Notes under the pieces: generated by a model
What the model was told of the DNA's origin: nothing
Databases searched by the model: none
Seen by the model: only the letters and a program-made list of their open reading frames with translations
Translations under genes and position numbers: made by a program
Part shown: piece by piece, positions 1 through 8,743 of the stretch
Layout of the letters: the number at the start of each line of letters is the position of its first letter
Numbering within the stretch: the first letter of the stretch is position 1
Source: JAEUMW01 sp039807745
Lineage (GTDB): Bacteria > Pseudomonadota > Gammaproteobacteria > Burkholderiales > JAEUMW01
Direction of reading: 5' to 3'
Length of the DNA: 48,578 nt
Assembly: GCA_039807745.1 (NCBI GenBank)
Contig: JBDHRV010000009.1
Span: forward strand, 1-48,578

Positions 1-73
1 CACCAAGAATCAACACCTTGCGCCGCGACCTTGCAATTGCGCACCGACTTTGTTGCGCGCCTTTCGATTACGC

Positions 74-178
74 TCATTCGGCGATCTTCTCGAGGATTTG
101 CCGCGTCCTCTCAGGCGAGATCCCGAGGTAGATGCGAGTGGTGCGGAGATCCTTGTGACGCAGCACGAGGCTGCGGCA
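74..178 (-). pseudogene. C-terminal remnant of a tyrosine recombinase (integrase)
   Basis: Read on the minus strand, about 33 codons ending at the stop at 74-76 look like the end of an XerC/phage-integrase catalytic domain. A His (nt 155-157) in the context VLRHKDLRTT is followed nine residues later by a Tyr in RIYLGIS, the spacing of the third catalytic His and the nucleophilic Tyr in this family. The tail is charged and helical (ERTRQILEKIAE). Upstream of about nt 178 the same frame runs into the start of the next gene and no longer resembles an integrase, so the Arg boxes and the rest of the domain are missing. It cannot be an active recombinase and is most simply a scar of an old insertion or deletion. 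The similarity is strong but short. Confidence 0.6.
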
Positions 179-212
179 AGTGCCGCGCGACATGCTAGGC
201 GAGGACCACTTC

Positions 213-1073
213 ATGCGACCCACTCTCGGCCGCCGCCGCGGCATCGAGCACGACATCGTCCAGGCGCCGGAGGCGGAGGCGCCTGAGCCCTATTACGAGC
301 CGCAGGGCAACGAGATCGCGATCTTCGAGGCGGCCTGGGCGCGGCGCCTGCCGGTGATGCTCAAGGGTCCCACCGGCACCGGCAAGACGCGCTTCCTCGA
401 GCACATGGCGTGGCGGCTCGGGCGAGCGCTCGTGACCGTTTCCTGCCACGAGGATCTGACGAGCGCCGACCTGGTCGGCCGGTTTCTCCTCGAAGGCGCG
501 CAGACGGTGTGGCAGGACGGGCCGCTCACGCGCGCGGTAAAGGCGGGCGCGATCTGCTACCTCGACGAGATCGTGGAAGCGCGCACCGACAGCACCGTGG
601 TGATCCATTCGCTCACCGATCACCGCCGCCGCTTGACACTGGAGAAGAAGGGACAGGAGATCGACGCCCACGAGGACTTCATGCTCGTGATCTCCTACAA
701 CCCGGGTTACCAGACGGTACTGAAGGACCTGAAGCCCTCCACCAAGCAGCGCTTCGTCGCGATCGACTTCGCGTTTCCGGAGGAGGAGATCGAGCGGCGC
801 ATCGTCGCGACCGAGGTGCCCGGCATAGGGCCGGAGGTCGCGGCCCGGCTCGTGGCCGCCGGCCGCAAGGCGCGCATGCTGAAGGACCACGGGCTCGACG
901 AAGCCACCTCGACGCGAGCGCTCGTCCACGCGGCGGGACTCATCAGTGCCGGACTCGATCCCCTCGCCGCCTGCCGCGCCGCGATGATCAGGCCGATCAC
1001 CGACGACTTGGAACTGGTCGAGGCGCTCGACGAGATCGTCACCGCCTACTTCCCGCCGCCGGCCGCGGGCTGA
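213..1073 (+). CDS. CbbQ/NirQ/NorQ-type MoxR AAA+ ATPase
   Basis: A AAA+ ATPase of the MoxR branch, 286 residues. Family members use ATP to remodel metal enzymes or RuBisCO together with a von Willebrand partner. Visible motifs are Walker A GPTGTGKT at residues 52-59, Walker B ICYLDE at about 114-119, a sensor-1-like ISYNPGY near 160-166 and a candidate arginine finger in STKQRF near 176-181. The ATG at 213 was chosen because GAGGA lies seven bases upstream; an upstream in-frame ATG at 180 has no such site and overlaps the integrase scar. A DedA gene begins 25 nt downstream, then the VWA partner, so all three are probably co-transcribed. The family is clear. Whether it serves RuBisCO, nitric oxide reductase or another client cannot be told, since no client gene is in the window. 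Confidence 0.9.
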   Translation: MRPTLGRRRGIEHDIVQAPEAEAPEPYYEPQGNEIAIFEAAWARRLPVMLKGPTGTGKTRFLEHMAWRLGRALVTVSCHEDLTSADLVGRFLLEGAQTVWQDGPLTRAVKAGAICYLDEIVEARTDSTVVIHSLTDHRRRLTLEKKGQEIDAHEDFMLVISYNPGYQTVLKDLKPSTKQRFVAIDFAFPEEEIERRIVATEVPGIGPEVAARLVAAGRKARMLKDHGLDEATSTRALVHAAGLISAGLDPLAACRAAMIRPITDDLELVEALDEIVTAYFPPPAAG

Positions 1074-1098
1074 CTGGATCGCTGCGCGCCCGCGTCGC

Positions 1099-1668
1099 AT
1101 GGATGCCGAGCTCGCGCAACTGCTGCAGCGTTTCGGCTATCTCGCCGTCTTCGTCGGGACGCTGCTCGAAGGCGAGACGGTGATGCTGATGGCGGGCTTC
1201 GCCGCGCACCAGCGCTACCTCGAGTTGCCGCTCGTGATCGTCGTGGCGTTCGCGGGCGGACTCGTCGGCGACCAGTGTCTGTTCGCGCTCGGCCGCTGGC
1301 GTGGGGCACAACTGCTCGCGCGCTTTCCCGGGTTGCAGGAACCGGCCGCCAGGGCCTCCCGATTGCTGGAGCGGCACGAGACGCCGATCATCTTTGGCGT
1401 CCGTTTCATGTACGGGTTGCGCACCGCGGGCCCGCTTGCCATCGGCATGAGTCGCGTACCGGTGCCGCGCTTCGTCGTGTTGAATACGCTCGGGGCCGCG
1501 GTGTGGGCGACGCTTTTCAGCGTGATCGGCTACGCCTTCGGGCAGGGTGCGGAGCGCTTGCTCGGCACCGTGCGCGAATACGAGAAGGGGGCGCTCATCG
1601 CCCTCGCGGTGCTCGGCTGCGCGATCGGCCTCGTGCACTGGCTGCGGCGCGCGCGGGCGGGACGCTGA
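1099..1668 (+). CDS. DedA (VTT-domain) family membrane protein
   Basis: An inner-membrane protein of 189 residues, the usual size for the DedA/VTT family. Some members are polyprenyl-phosphate or phospholipid flippases and affect proton-motive force and drug tolerance. Visible family marks are the acidic re-entrant motif LLEGETVMLMAGF (about residues 22-34), a Gly/Asp/Arg segment GGLVGDQCLFALGRWRG (about 53-69), the second half motif around RFMYGLRTAGPLAIG (about 102-116), and a C-terminal hydrophobic helix ending in basic residues. It sits between the MoxR ATPase (25 nt upstream) and the VWA protein, whose GTG begins 4 nt after this stop. It is therefore transcribed inside a gene pair that is normally adjacent. 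No good ribosome-binding site precedes the ATG. The family is secure; the role here is unknown. Confidence 0.88.
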   Translation: MDAELAQLLQRFGYLAVFVGTLLEGETVMLMAGFAAHQRYLELPLVIVVAFAGGLVGDQCLFALGRWRGAQLLARFPGLQEPAARASRLLERHETPIIFGVRFMYGLRTAGPLAIGMSRVPVPRFVVLNTLGAAVWATLFSVIGYAFGQGAERLLGTVREYEKGALIALAVLGCAIGLVHWLRRARAGR

Positions 1669-1672
1669 GGCC

Positions 1673-4174
1673 GTGGCGGGCACGCGGCGATCCGCGATCG
1701 ACGATGCTTTGGCGCGCATCGCCACGCGTTCCGAAGAAGCTTGCGCCGAGGCGCTGGCGGCATCACCGGTGATCGCTCGCCACGGCGCGACGGTATTGCT
1801 CGAATGGCTCGAAGCGTGCGGGGAACTGGTGGTGCACGACCCCGAAGGCGGACGGGCGTTCATCCGCGGCAGCGTCGCAGCCACTCTCGCGTCGGAGGAG
1901 GTGCTGCCCTGGACCGCGCAGGCGCGCCGCTTCGCCCGCTGGCGCGGGTCGGCGCAGACGCTCCAGGGCTTCATGGCGCAGCTGCCGGCGGCGTTCGGAT
2001 TGCTCGGTCATGCCGGACAGGGGCGGTGGGCAGAGATCGGCCTCATCTGGTGCCGACGTCACCTGGCGAGCGGTACTGCCTACTTCGCAACGCCGATTCG
2101 AGATCTCACCGCGCGGCAGGGGATCACCGGTCTCGACGCGCTCGCGACCACGGCCGAGGAGCTCTTCGAGCGGCGCAATCTCATGCTCGCGACCTACCTG
2201 CAGGGTGCCATGCGGGTGCGCAATCTGTTCGGCCTTGCCGCTATCCTGCCGTGGGCGCTGCGTGGGTGCGATGTGCTGCAGAGCGACCGCATGCGCGGCG
2301 AGACGTATTTTCGTCTCGAGTCGGAAGAAAGCCTGGGGCAGCTGCTCGACAGTCACTCCGGTTTTCGTGTGCGCGACCGCGAGCGGCTCATCGCGATGCT
2401 GTCGCACGCGTGGCTCGACACCGAGATCACGCTCGAGCCGAGCGGCTGGTCGCCGGAGCGGGGTCGGCCCTTCGTCGAAGCGGACGCCCGTGCCGTGTAC
2501 CTGCCGCTGATGCTGCCGAGTCGCGAGGAAGCGGTGCTCGGTTCGCTGCACGCGGCGGGCCATCTGCGCTACGGCACCTTCGACCTGGACGCGCTGCGGC
2601 GGCTGCTCGCCGGCGCCAGCGTCGATCCGAACACCCCGCTCGAAGGGCTGCTGCAGTGTCTGCTCGCACCCTGGCAAGACGACCTTGCGCGGTTTCTGCT
2701 GTGCTTCGATCTGTGCGAGGACCTGCGGGTCGATGCCCGCCTGGGTGCCGCGGTGCCCAACTATCTCGCACGACTCGAGCGGCTCGCGCCGCGCACCGCG
2801 TCGACCTCCTGGACCGCAGCCGTGGCCTACCGGACACTCGCGCGGCAAAGCCTGCGGCTGGCGCGCGGCCACAGTGATCACGGCCTCTCGCCGCAGGCCG
2901 CGCAGCGTCTGGCACCGTTGCTCGATCCTGCGGCGACGGTCGCCGATGCCTTCGACTGCGCGCGCTGGCTGCATACGCATGGCATGCTGCCGCGAGTCCC
3001 CGAGGACGAGTTCGCGGAAGCGTATCTGCCTGCTCGCGGCCCGAATCTTTCACGCGTGCTGCCGCGGCGCAAGGCGCAGGACGGGGCTCGCGGGGCGGGC
3101 GACACCGCCCCACCGTCCGAACCGCAACCCGCCGATCCGCAGGGCAGCGGGGCGGGTGCACAGCCGAACTTGCGGCACGACCCCGCGTCGGCGGAGGCGG
3201 GCGCCGTCGGAGCGCGAACGGTCGACGCCCGGCGCCGTCGCGGAGTGATGCGCGCGCCGCCGGCACCATCGAATCCGCGCGGTCGCCCGTATCCGGAATG
3301 GGACTATCGCGAGGGACGCTACAAGCGCGACTGGGCGTGGGTGCAGGAGCGGGAACTCACCGAGCGCAACGCCGCCGAAGCCGGGCGCATCGCGGCCCGT
3401 CACCGGCGCACGCTGCAGCAGTTGAAGCGCGCGATGCAGGCGCAGAAGCCGACGCGTCTCGCGCCGCGGCGCAGGCAGCTCGAGGGCGAGGACATCGACC
3501 TCGACGCCGCGGTCGATTTCGTCGTGGAGCGTCACGGCGGGCGGGCTCCGGAAAGCGCCGTCTACCGGCGGCGGGTACCCGCGCAGCGCGACGTGTCGGT
3601 GATCCTGCTCGCGGATCTGTCGACTTCGATCATGCAGCTCGTGCCGCGCGGTGGCGGTCGGCTCGTCGACCGGGTGCGCGCCGGCATCCTGCTCTTTGCG
3701 GAGAGCCTGGAGGTGGTCGGTGACGGCTACAGCATCGGCGGTTTCTGCTCGAAGTATCGCGAGAACGTCACGTGGTACCCGATCAAGGAGTTCGACCAGG
3801 CGTTGTCGGCAACAGTGCGCGAAATCGTGGGCGGGCTCTCGGGGCGCCTCGCCACGCGCATGGGCGCGGCCATACGCCATGCGGTGACGCGGTTCGAGGC
3901 GGTCGAGAGCCGGCGCCGGCTGCTCCTCATCCTGTCCGATGGGCGCCCGGAAGACTACGACGACGGCGGCGACCGCCGCTATCTGCACGAGGACACCCGG
4001 ATGGCGGTCAAGGAGGCGGTGGCCGCGGGCGTGCATCCGTTCTGCGTGACGGTCGATGCGCTGGGGCAGGAGTATCTCCCGCAGATCTTCGGCAAGGGTC
4101 ACTACCTCGTGCTGGACCGGATCGACCGTCTGCCGGCGAGGCTGCCGGAGATCTACTTGCGTCTGCGGCGATAG
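1673..4174 (+). CDS. CbbO/NorD-type von Willebrand factor A protein
   Basis: A large soluble protein (833 residues from GTG 1673) with a C-terminal von Willebrand A domain, the partner type that works with CbbQ/NorQ ATPases. The MIDAS metal motif D648-L-S650-T-S652 lies after a hydrophobic strand (VSVILLA). Later strands LLLILSDGRPEDY and VHPFCVTVD complete the VWA fold. The N-terminal about 500 residues are helical, without motifs I can name. A linker of about 100 residues rich in Ala, Arg, Pro and Gly (roughly 470-570) joins the halves. GTG 1673 was chosen because it starts 4 nt after the DedA stop; the open frame extends further upstream but lies inside DedA. The overall size is closer to CbbO than to the shorter NorD proteins, but the client is unknown. 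Confidence 0.85.
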   Translation: MAGTRRSAIDDALARIATRSEEACAEALAASPVIARHGATVLLEWLEACGELVVHDPEGGRAFIRGSVAATLASEEVLPWTAQARRFARWRGSAQTLQGFMAQLPAAFGLLGHAGQGRWAEIGLIWCRRHLASGTAYFATPIRDLTARQGITGLDALATTAEELFERRNLMLATYLQGAMRVRNLFGLAAILPWALRGCDVLQSDRMRGETYFRLESEESLGQLLDSHSGFRVRDRERLIAMLSHAWLDTEITLEPSGWSPERGRPFVEADARAVYLPLMLPSREEAVLGSLHAAGHLRYGTFDLDALRRLLAGASVDPNTPLEGLLQCLLAPWQDDLARFLLCFDLCEDLRVDARLGAAVPNYLARLERLAPRTASTSWTAAVAYRTLARQSLRLARGHSDHGLSPQAAQRLAPLLDPAATVADAFDCARWLHTHGMLPRVPEDEFAEAYLPARGPNLSRVLPRRKAQDGARGAGDTAPPSEPQPADPQGSGAGAQPNLRHDPASAEAGAVGARTVDARRRRGVMRAPPAPSNPRGRPYPEWDYREGRYKRDWAWVQERELTERNAAEAGRIAARHRRTLQQLKRAMQAQKPTRLAPRRRQLEGEDIDLDAAVDFVVERHGGRAPESAVYRRRVPAQRDVSVILLADLSTSIMQLVPRGGGRLVDRVRAGILLFAESLEVVGDGYSIGGFCSKYRENVTWYPIKEFDQALSATVREIVGGLSGRLATRMGAAIRHAVTRFEAVESRRRLLLILSDGRPEDYDDGGDRRYLHEDTRMAVKEAVAAGVHPFCVTVDALGQEYLPQIFGKGHYLVLDRIDRLPARLPEIYLRLRR

Positions 4175-4232
4175 CCGACCCACGTCACTGTCGTCCTTTT
4201 CCCAAGCCGCTCGCTGTTGCAGAATCACATCC

Positions 4233-4745
4233 ATGAACCGGAACCGAATGCTCGGCATCCCCCTGGTCGCAGTGGCCTTGATGATCGCGTCGGGTGCCGC
4301 GCAGGCCGACGCGATCTACAAGCACGTCGACGAGAAGGGCAACGTGACCTACTCGTCCTCGCCGCCGAAGGGCAGCGGCAAGGTCAAAAAGCTGGAGGTG
4401 CCGGACAAGCCGTCCGCCTCCGAGGTCGACGCGGCGCGGCGGCAGCTGGAAGAGGAAAAGCGCCAGCTCGAAGCTTTCGACGTCGAGCGTCGGCGACAAG
4501 AGGCGGAGCGCGCCAAAGCAGAGGAGGAACGCGCGGCACGCGAGCGCACGGCGAGCCAGGCCACACCAGCCGCCGTCGTCGCGGACGACGTTCCCGTCTA
4601 CTACCCGACCTGGGGATACCGGCCGCCGCTGCGACCTGTTAATCCGTGGCCGCTGCCCGAGCCCCCCATAGCGACTCCGCCCCCCGTGAGCCCGTCGCCG
4701 CCGCTCATGGCGCCGCCGATCCGTCCCGCGCCGGAGCCCAGATGA
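4233..4745 (+). CDS. DUF4124-domain periplasmic protein
   Basis: A 170-residue exported protein. The N-terminus is a signal peptide (basic MNRNR, hydrophobic core, AQA before residue 26). It is followed by a short DUF4124 module: IYKHVDEKGNVTYSS at residues 28-42, a segment common in proteobacterial envelope proteins and of unknown function. Residues 63-108 are almost all charged and should form a coiled coil. The last 50 residues are proline-rich (PPIATPPPVSPSPP), a possible extended, wall-spanning tail. It starts 58 nt after the VWA gene and converges on lplT, with only 9 nt between the stops. The ORF is open further upstream in the same frame, but only ATG 4233 gives the signal peptide. 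The domain call is good; the function is unknown. Confidence 0.8.
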   Translation: MNRNRMLGIPLVAVALMIASGAAQADAIYKHVDEKGNVTYSSSPPKGSGKVKKLEVPDKPSASEVDAARRQLEEEKRQLEAFDVERRRQEAERAKAEEERAARERTASQATPAAVVADDVPVYYPTWGYRPPLRPVNPWPLPEPPIATPPPVSPSPPLMAPPIRPAPEPR

Positions 4746-4754
4746 CGGACCCCG

Positions 4755-5996
4755 TCAGAGCTTGTGCTCGGCGTCCTGGTCGTGCCCGTGCTTGCGCGTG
4801 AGCCACGCCATGGTGAGCGCGACGAACAAGCCGAAGATGACGACGATCGCGTTCACGCCGAGATCGGCCTTGATCATCAGTGCGTAGACGCCGAGCATCG
4901 CCAGGATGCTCAGGTTCTCGTTGAAATTCTGCACGGCGATGGAGTGGCCCGCGCCCATGAGCAGGTGGCCGCGGTGCTGCAGCAGCGCGTTCATGGGTAC
5001 GACGAAGTAGCCCGCCATCGCGCCGATCAGGATGAGCAGCGGCACGGCCAAGCGCCAGTCCGTGATGAACACCATGGCGATCACGGTGACGCCCATCGCA
5101 ATCCCCATCGGCAGCACGCGTACCGCGCGATGCAGCGGCACCGCCTTCGCGGCAACCGCGGAGCCGATGGCAATCCCGACCGCGACCACTGCCGTCAGTT
5201 GGGTCGCATGCTCGAGGTCGAACTTGAGCGCGGTGCCCGCCCACGTCAGGATGATGAGCCGCAGCGTCGCACCCGCGCCCCAGAAGAGCGTCGTGACCGC
5301 GAGCGACACCTGTCCCAACGGGTCCTTCCACAGCAGCCAGAAGCAGTGCGTGAAGTCGCGCAGAAGAAACCAGGGATTGCGCTTGGGAAGCTTGTGGTCG
5401 ATCGGGACCAGGGGGATGAAGAGATTGAAGATCGCGGCCGCCACGTAGATCACGAGGATGATGACGATGGCGAATTCGGGCGCGGAGTCGATGCCGGCGT
5501 TGAATTTCAGCCCGACTAGACGTTCCACGACGCCGCTTTCGATCCTGTCCCCGATCAGCACGCCGCCGACGATCGCGCCCAGTATGATGGCCGCGACGGT
5601 AAGACCCTCCATCCACCCATTCGCCCACACGAGCTTCTGGGGCGGCAGGTATTCGGTCAGGATGCCGTACTTCGCCGGCGAGTACATCGACGCACCGATG
5701 CCGACGAAGCCATAAGCGAGCAGGGGGTGCAGTCCGAGCAGCATCGCCGCGCAGCCGACGATCTTGACCGCATTGCTCACGAACATGACGCGCCCCTTGG
5801 GCAGCGCGTCGGCGAAGGGGCCAACGAAGGGCGCCAGCACGATGTAGGCGAAGACGAAGAACTGCTGCAGCACCGGCGTCTGCCAGGCCGGCGCGTTCAC
5901 GGTCTTGAGCAGGGCGATCGCGGCAAAGAGCAGCGCGTTGTCGGCGAGGGCCGAGAAAAACTGCGCTGCGAGAATGGTGTAGAAGCCGCGATTCAT
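4755..5996 (-). CDS. lplT: Lysophospholipid transporter LplT (MFS)
   Basis: A major facilitator of 413 residues with about 12 hydrophobic segments, closely resembling LplT. LplT flips lysophosphatidylethanolamine across the inner membrane for re-acylation by Aas. The N-terminus MNRGFYTILAAQFFSALADNAL and the segment GASMYSPAKYGILTEYLPP are the kind of sequence seen in this subfamily. The acyltransferase partner, often fused or adjacent in other bacteria, is not seen beside it. The gene faces away from alr across a roughly 300-bp gap and converges on the DUF4124 gene. The ATG at 5996 begins directly with the first membrane helix and fits the family length. Confidence in the subfamily is good but rests on recall of sequence, not alignment. 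Confidence 0.85.
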   Translation of the reverse strand: MNRGFYTILAAQFFSALADNALLFAAIALLKTVNAPAWQTPVLQQFFVFAYIVLAPFVGPFADALPKGRVMFVSNAVKIVGCAAMLLGLHPLLAYGFVGIGASMYSPAKYGILTEYLPPQKLVWANGWMEGLTVAAIILGAIVGGVLIGDRIESGVVERLVGLKFNAGIDSAPEFAIVIILVIYVAAAIFNLFIPLVPIDHKLPKRNPWFLLRDFTHCFWLLWKDPLGQVSLAVTTLFWGAGATLRLIILTWAGTALKFDLEHATQLTAVVAVGIAIGSAVAAKAVPLHRAVRVLPMGIAMGVTVIAMVFITDWRLAVPLLILIGAMAGYFVVPMNALLQHRGHLLMGAGHSIAVQNFNENLSILAMLGVYALMIKADLGVNAIVVIFGLFVALTMAWLTRKHGHDQDAEHKL

Positions 5997-6298
5997 CGGA
6001 GTCTTGGGCCCCGAGTTCGCAGCCCAGCGCGCCCTGTTGAGGTGGCCGGTTTATACCATGAAAGGATTGCGCGCGAGAATCGCGGGGCGACGCGGGTCGT
6101 GTTCCGACCGGGCCGGGCGCGCCTATGCCACGGCCTTGAATTGTGTTTGAATAGCGCCCGCCGCGACACCCCCTGCGAACCTCCCGCGCGTACATTCTCC
6201 CGCCGCCGGCAGCGACTTCGATCATTGCCCGCCCGCAGCACGCATCCGATGCACTTGCCCCTTCCTCGACCGGCACACGCTGCCGCGGCGCCCGCCCG
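5997..6298. other. Divergent intergenic region between lplT and alr
   Basis: About 300 nt without a supported gene. It must hold the promoters for lplT (leftward) and alr-radA (rightward). The only site I would point to is a TATAAA box for the leftward gene, listed separately. A more AT-rich patch with two copies of TTGAAT/TTTGAA lies at about 6135-6151. I see no convincing paired -35/-10 for alr and no RNA structure I recognise. Open frames through this stretch look like shadows. Confidence 0.5.
6050..6079 (-). promoter_or_regulatory. Possible sigma-70 promoter for lplT
   Basis: On the minus strand a TATAAA box (nt 6055-6050) lies 18 bases downstream of TTCTCG (6079-6074), which matches only half of the -35 consensus. 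It would give a leader of about 45 nt before the lplT ATG at 5996. The -10 is good and the -35 is weak, so this is tentative. Confidence 0.35.
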
Positions 6299-7372
6299 AT
6301 GAGCCGACCACTGCGTGCACGTATTCGCACGTCCGCGCTGGCGCATAACCTCGGCGTCGCCTGGCGCCTGGCACCGGGCTGCCGGCTGATGGCGGTGGTG
6401 AAGGCGAACGCCTACGGCCACGGGCTGCTGCGCTCGGTGGCGGCTTTCGCGCAGGCGGATGCGTTCGCCGTGCTCGAGATCGAGGGCGCGGTGCGATTGC
6501 GGGAGGCGGGCTGCCGGCGCGAGATCGTGCTGATCGAGGGTCTCTTCGAGGCTGGTGAACTGCCGATCGCCGTCGAGCATGGCTTTTCCCTGGTCGTCCA
6601 TCACGAGCATCAGATCGCGATGCTCGAAGCGGCCAGGACCGAGCACCGGCTGCGTGTCTTCCTCAAGGTCAACTCGGGCATGAACCGGCTCGGCTTCGCG
6701 CCGGAGCGTGTGGCCCGCGTGCACGCCCGACTCGATGCCTGCGCCGCAGTGTCGGACGTGGTGCTGATGACGCATTTCGCGAACGCGGACGACGAGCTCG
6801 GCGTGGCCTGGCAGCTCGAAAGGCTGCGAGCGATTCCAGGGAGCAGGCGCCTGCCCTGGTCGCTCGCGAACTCGGCCGCGCTCATCCGCCACCCGGAGAC
6901 GCGATCGGGGTGGGTGCGCCCCGGCATCATGCTGTACGGGTCGAGCCCGTTCGTCGATGAAACGGCGCAGGCCCTCGGATTGCAGCCCGCTATGACCCTC
7001 GAGAGCCGGGTGATCGCCACGCAGGATCTGCGGCCGGGCGAGCGCGTCGGCTACGGCGGGACGTTCACTGTGCGCAAGCCGATGCGGGTCGGGATCGTCG
7101 CGTGCGGCTATGCCGACGGCTATCCGCGCCACGCCCCGGCTGGCACGCCGATCCTGATCGACGGGCAGCGCACACGCACGCTCGGCCGCGTGTGCATGGA
7201 TGCTCTGTTCGCGGATCTGACCGACCTGCCCACCGCGGGGGTCGGCGCGCCGGTGGTCCTCTGGGGGGACGGGCTGCCGGTGGAGGAAGTCGCGGCTGCC
7301 GCAGGCACCGTCGGGTACGAGCTCCTGTGCGCGCTCGCGCAACGGGTGCCCATCGACGAGATCCATGACTAG
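6299..7372 (+). CDS. alr: Alanine racemase
   Basis: A PLP-dependent fold-type III racemase that converts L- to D-alanine for peptidoglycan; 357 residues, a normal length. The PLP lysine is K35 in VVKANAYGHG. The opposing catalytic tyrosine is Y252 in RVGYGGTF. Other family stretches are LKVNSGMNRLG, NSAALIRHPE, WVRPGIMLYG and GRVCMD. The ATG at 6299 begins the first strand of the barrel domain directly. The last 8 nt overlap the start of radA, so the two are translated together. It diverges from lplT; a lplT/alr/radA neighbourhood is, as I recall, common in betaproteobacteria. I see only one alr-type gene here; a catabolic dadX elsewhere cannot be excluded. Confidence 0.96.
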   Translation: MSRPLRARIRTSALAHNLGVAWRLAPGCRLMAVVKANAYGHGLLRSVAAFAQADAFAVLEIEGAVRLREAGCRREIVLIEGLFEAGELPIAVEHGFSLVVHHEHQIAMLEAARTEHRLRVFLKVNSGMNRLGFAPERVARVHARLDACAAVSDVVLMTHFANADDELGVAWQLERLRAIPGSRRLPWSLANSAALIRHPETRSGWVRPGIMLYGSSPFVDETAQALGLQPAMTLESRVIATQDLRPGERVGYGGTFTVRKPMRVGIVACGYADGYPRHAPAGTPILIDGQRTRTLGRVCMDALFADLTDLPTAGVGAPVVLWGDGLPVEEVAAAAGTVGYELLCALAQRVPIDEIHD

Positions 7373-8720
7373 GGTGAAGGCGGTTTTCGTCTGCACCGAG
7401 TGCGGTGGGCAGACCTCGAAGTGGCAGGGCCAGTGCCCGCACTGTCAAGGCTGGAACACCCTGGTCGAGACCGTGGCGGAAAGGCCCGCGACGCGCTTTG
7501 CGCCCGTCGCATCGGCGGCGACCGGCGTGCTCTCCCTCGCTCAGGTCGAGACGCGCGACGAGCCGCGCCTGCCCACCGGCATCGCCGAGCTCGACCGCGT
7601 CCTGGGCGGCGGGCTGGTGCAGGGCGGGGTGGTCCTCCTGGGGGGAGATCCCGGCATCGGGAAATCCACGCTGCTGCTGCAGGCGCTCGCCCAACTGGCG
7701 GGGACGCACCCCGTGCTGTACGTGAGCGGAGAGGAGTCGGCGCAACAGATTGCCTTGCGCGCCAGGCGCCTGGCGTTGGCAACGCAACGGCTCGATTGCC
7801 TCGCGGAGATCAATCTCGAGCGCATCCAGGCGGTGCTGGCGGAGCGCAGGCCGGAGGTGGCGGTGATCGATTCGATCCAGACCGTGTACTCGGAAGCGTT
7901 GCAGTCGGCGCCGGGCAGCGTGGCGCAGGTGCGCGAGTGCGCGGCGCAGCTCACCCGGATCGCGAAGGCGAGCGGCGCCTCGATGGTGCTGGTCGGTCAC
8001 GTCACCAAGGAGGGCACCCTCGCAGGTCCGCGCGTGCTCGAGCACATCGTCGACACGGTGCTCTATTTCGAAGGCGACACGCATTCCAGCTTCCGGCTCG
8101 TGCGCGCGTTCAAGAACCGCTTCGGCGCCGTCAACGAGCTCGGTGTGTTCGCGATGACAGAGCGCGGACTGAAGGGCGTGAGCAATCCCTCCGCGCTCTT
8201 TCTTTCCCAGCACGGACACGAAGTGCCCGGATCGTGTGTGCTCGTGACGCAGGAGGGCACGCGGCCGCTGCTCGTCGAGATCCAGGCGCTGGTGGACGAT
8301 GCACACAGCCCGAATCCACGGCGCCTCACGGTGGGCCTCGACACGAATCGACTTGCCATGCTGCTCGCAGTGCTGCATCGGCACGGGGGCATCGCCTGCT
8401 TCGATCAGGACGTGTTCGTGAACGCGGTGGGTGGCGTGCGCATCAATGAACCGGCGGCCGATCTGGCCGTATTGCTCGCCATCGTGTCGAGCCTGCGTGG
8501 CCGGCCACTGCCCGAGCGGCTGGTGGCGTTCGGCGAAGTCGGGCTCGCCGGCGAGATCCGCCCCGTGCAGCGCGGTCAGGAGCGACTGCGGGAAGCGGCC
8601 AAGCTCGGTTTCACGCGGGCGCTCGTGCCGAAGGCGAATCGCCCCAGGCAACCGATCGCGGGCATCGAAGTGATCACGGTCGAGCGCATCGAGAATGCGG
8701 TGAAGGAAATGGGTGGGTAG
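7365..8720 (+). CDS. radA: DNA repair/branch-migration protein RadA
   Basis: RadA (Sms), a RecA-like ATPase that drives branch migration in recombinational repair; 451 residues. Domain order is standard: an N-terminal C4 zinc finger (Cys10, 13, 24, 27), a RecA core with Walker A GGDPGIGKS at 93-101, the RadA-specific KNRFG motif at 250-254, and a C-terminal Lon-protease-like domain. The start overlaps the end of alr by 8 nt, suggesting translational coupling. The stop at 8718-8720 is followed by a 164-nt gap with a possible promoter for the next gene. All key motifs are intact. Confidence 0.97.
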   Translation: MTRVKAVFVCTECGGQTSKWQGQCPHCQGWNTLVETVAERPATRFAPVASAATGVLSLAQVETRDEPRLPTGIAELDRVLGGGLVQGGVVLLGGDPGIGKSTLLLQALAQLAGTHPVLYVSGEESAQQIALRARRLALATQRLDCLAEINLERIQAVLAERRPEVAVIDSIQTVYSEALQSAPGSVAQVRECAAQLTRIAKASGASMVLVGHVTKEGTLAGPRVLEHIVDTVLYFEGDTHSSFRLVRAFKNRFGAVNELGVFAMTERGLKGVSNPSALFLSQHGHEVPGSCVLVTQEGTRPLLVEIQALVDDAHSPNPRRLTVGLDTNRLAMLLAVLHRHGGIACFDQDVFVNAVGGVRINEPAADLAVLLAIVSSLRGRPLPERLVAFGEVGLAGEIRPVQRGQERLREAAKLGFTRALVPKANRPRQPIAGIEVITVERIENAVKEMGG

Positions 8721-8743
8721 GTTTTGCCGCAGCTTGCGCCGCG

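Noticed and set aside
195..1100. A 301-residue open frame on the minus strand over the MoxR ATPase gene
   Set aside because: It is rich in Arg, Leu and Val without any motif and mirrors a gene with clear Walker motifs. High GC makes long shadow frames common here.
1673..4174. A possible RuBisCO or nitric oxide reductase operon
   Set aside because: Only the chaperone-type genes are here; no cbbL/S or norB/C sequence is present in the window, so naming the genes cbbQ/cbbO or norQ/norD would be a guess.
4705..6330. A 541-residue minus-strand frame across lplT and the alr leader
   Set aside because: It overlaps the well-supported lplT in another frame and has the low-complexity Arg/Gly/Ala composition of a shadow.
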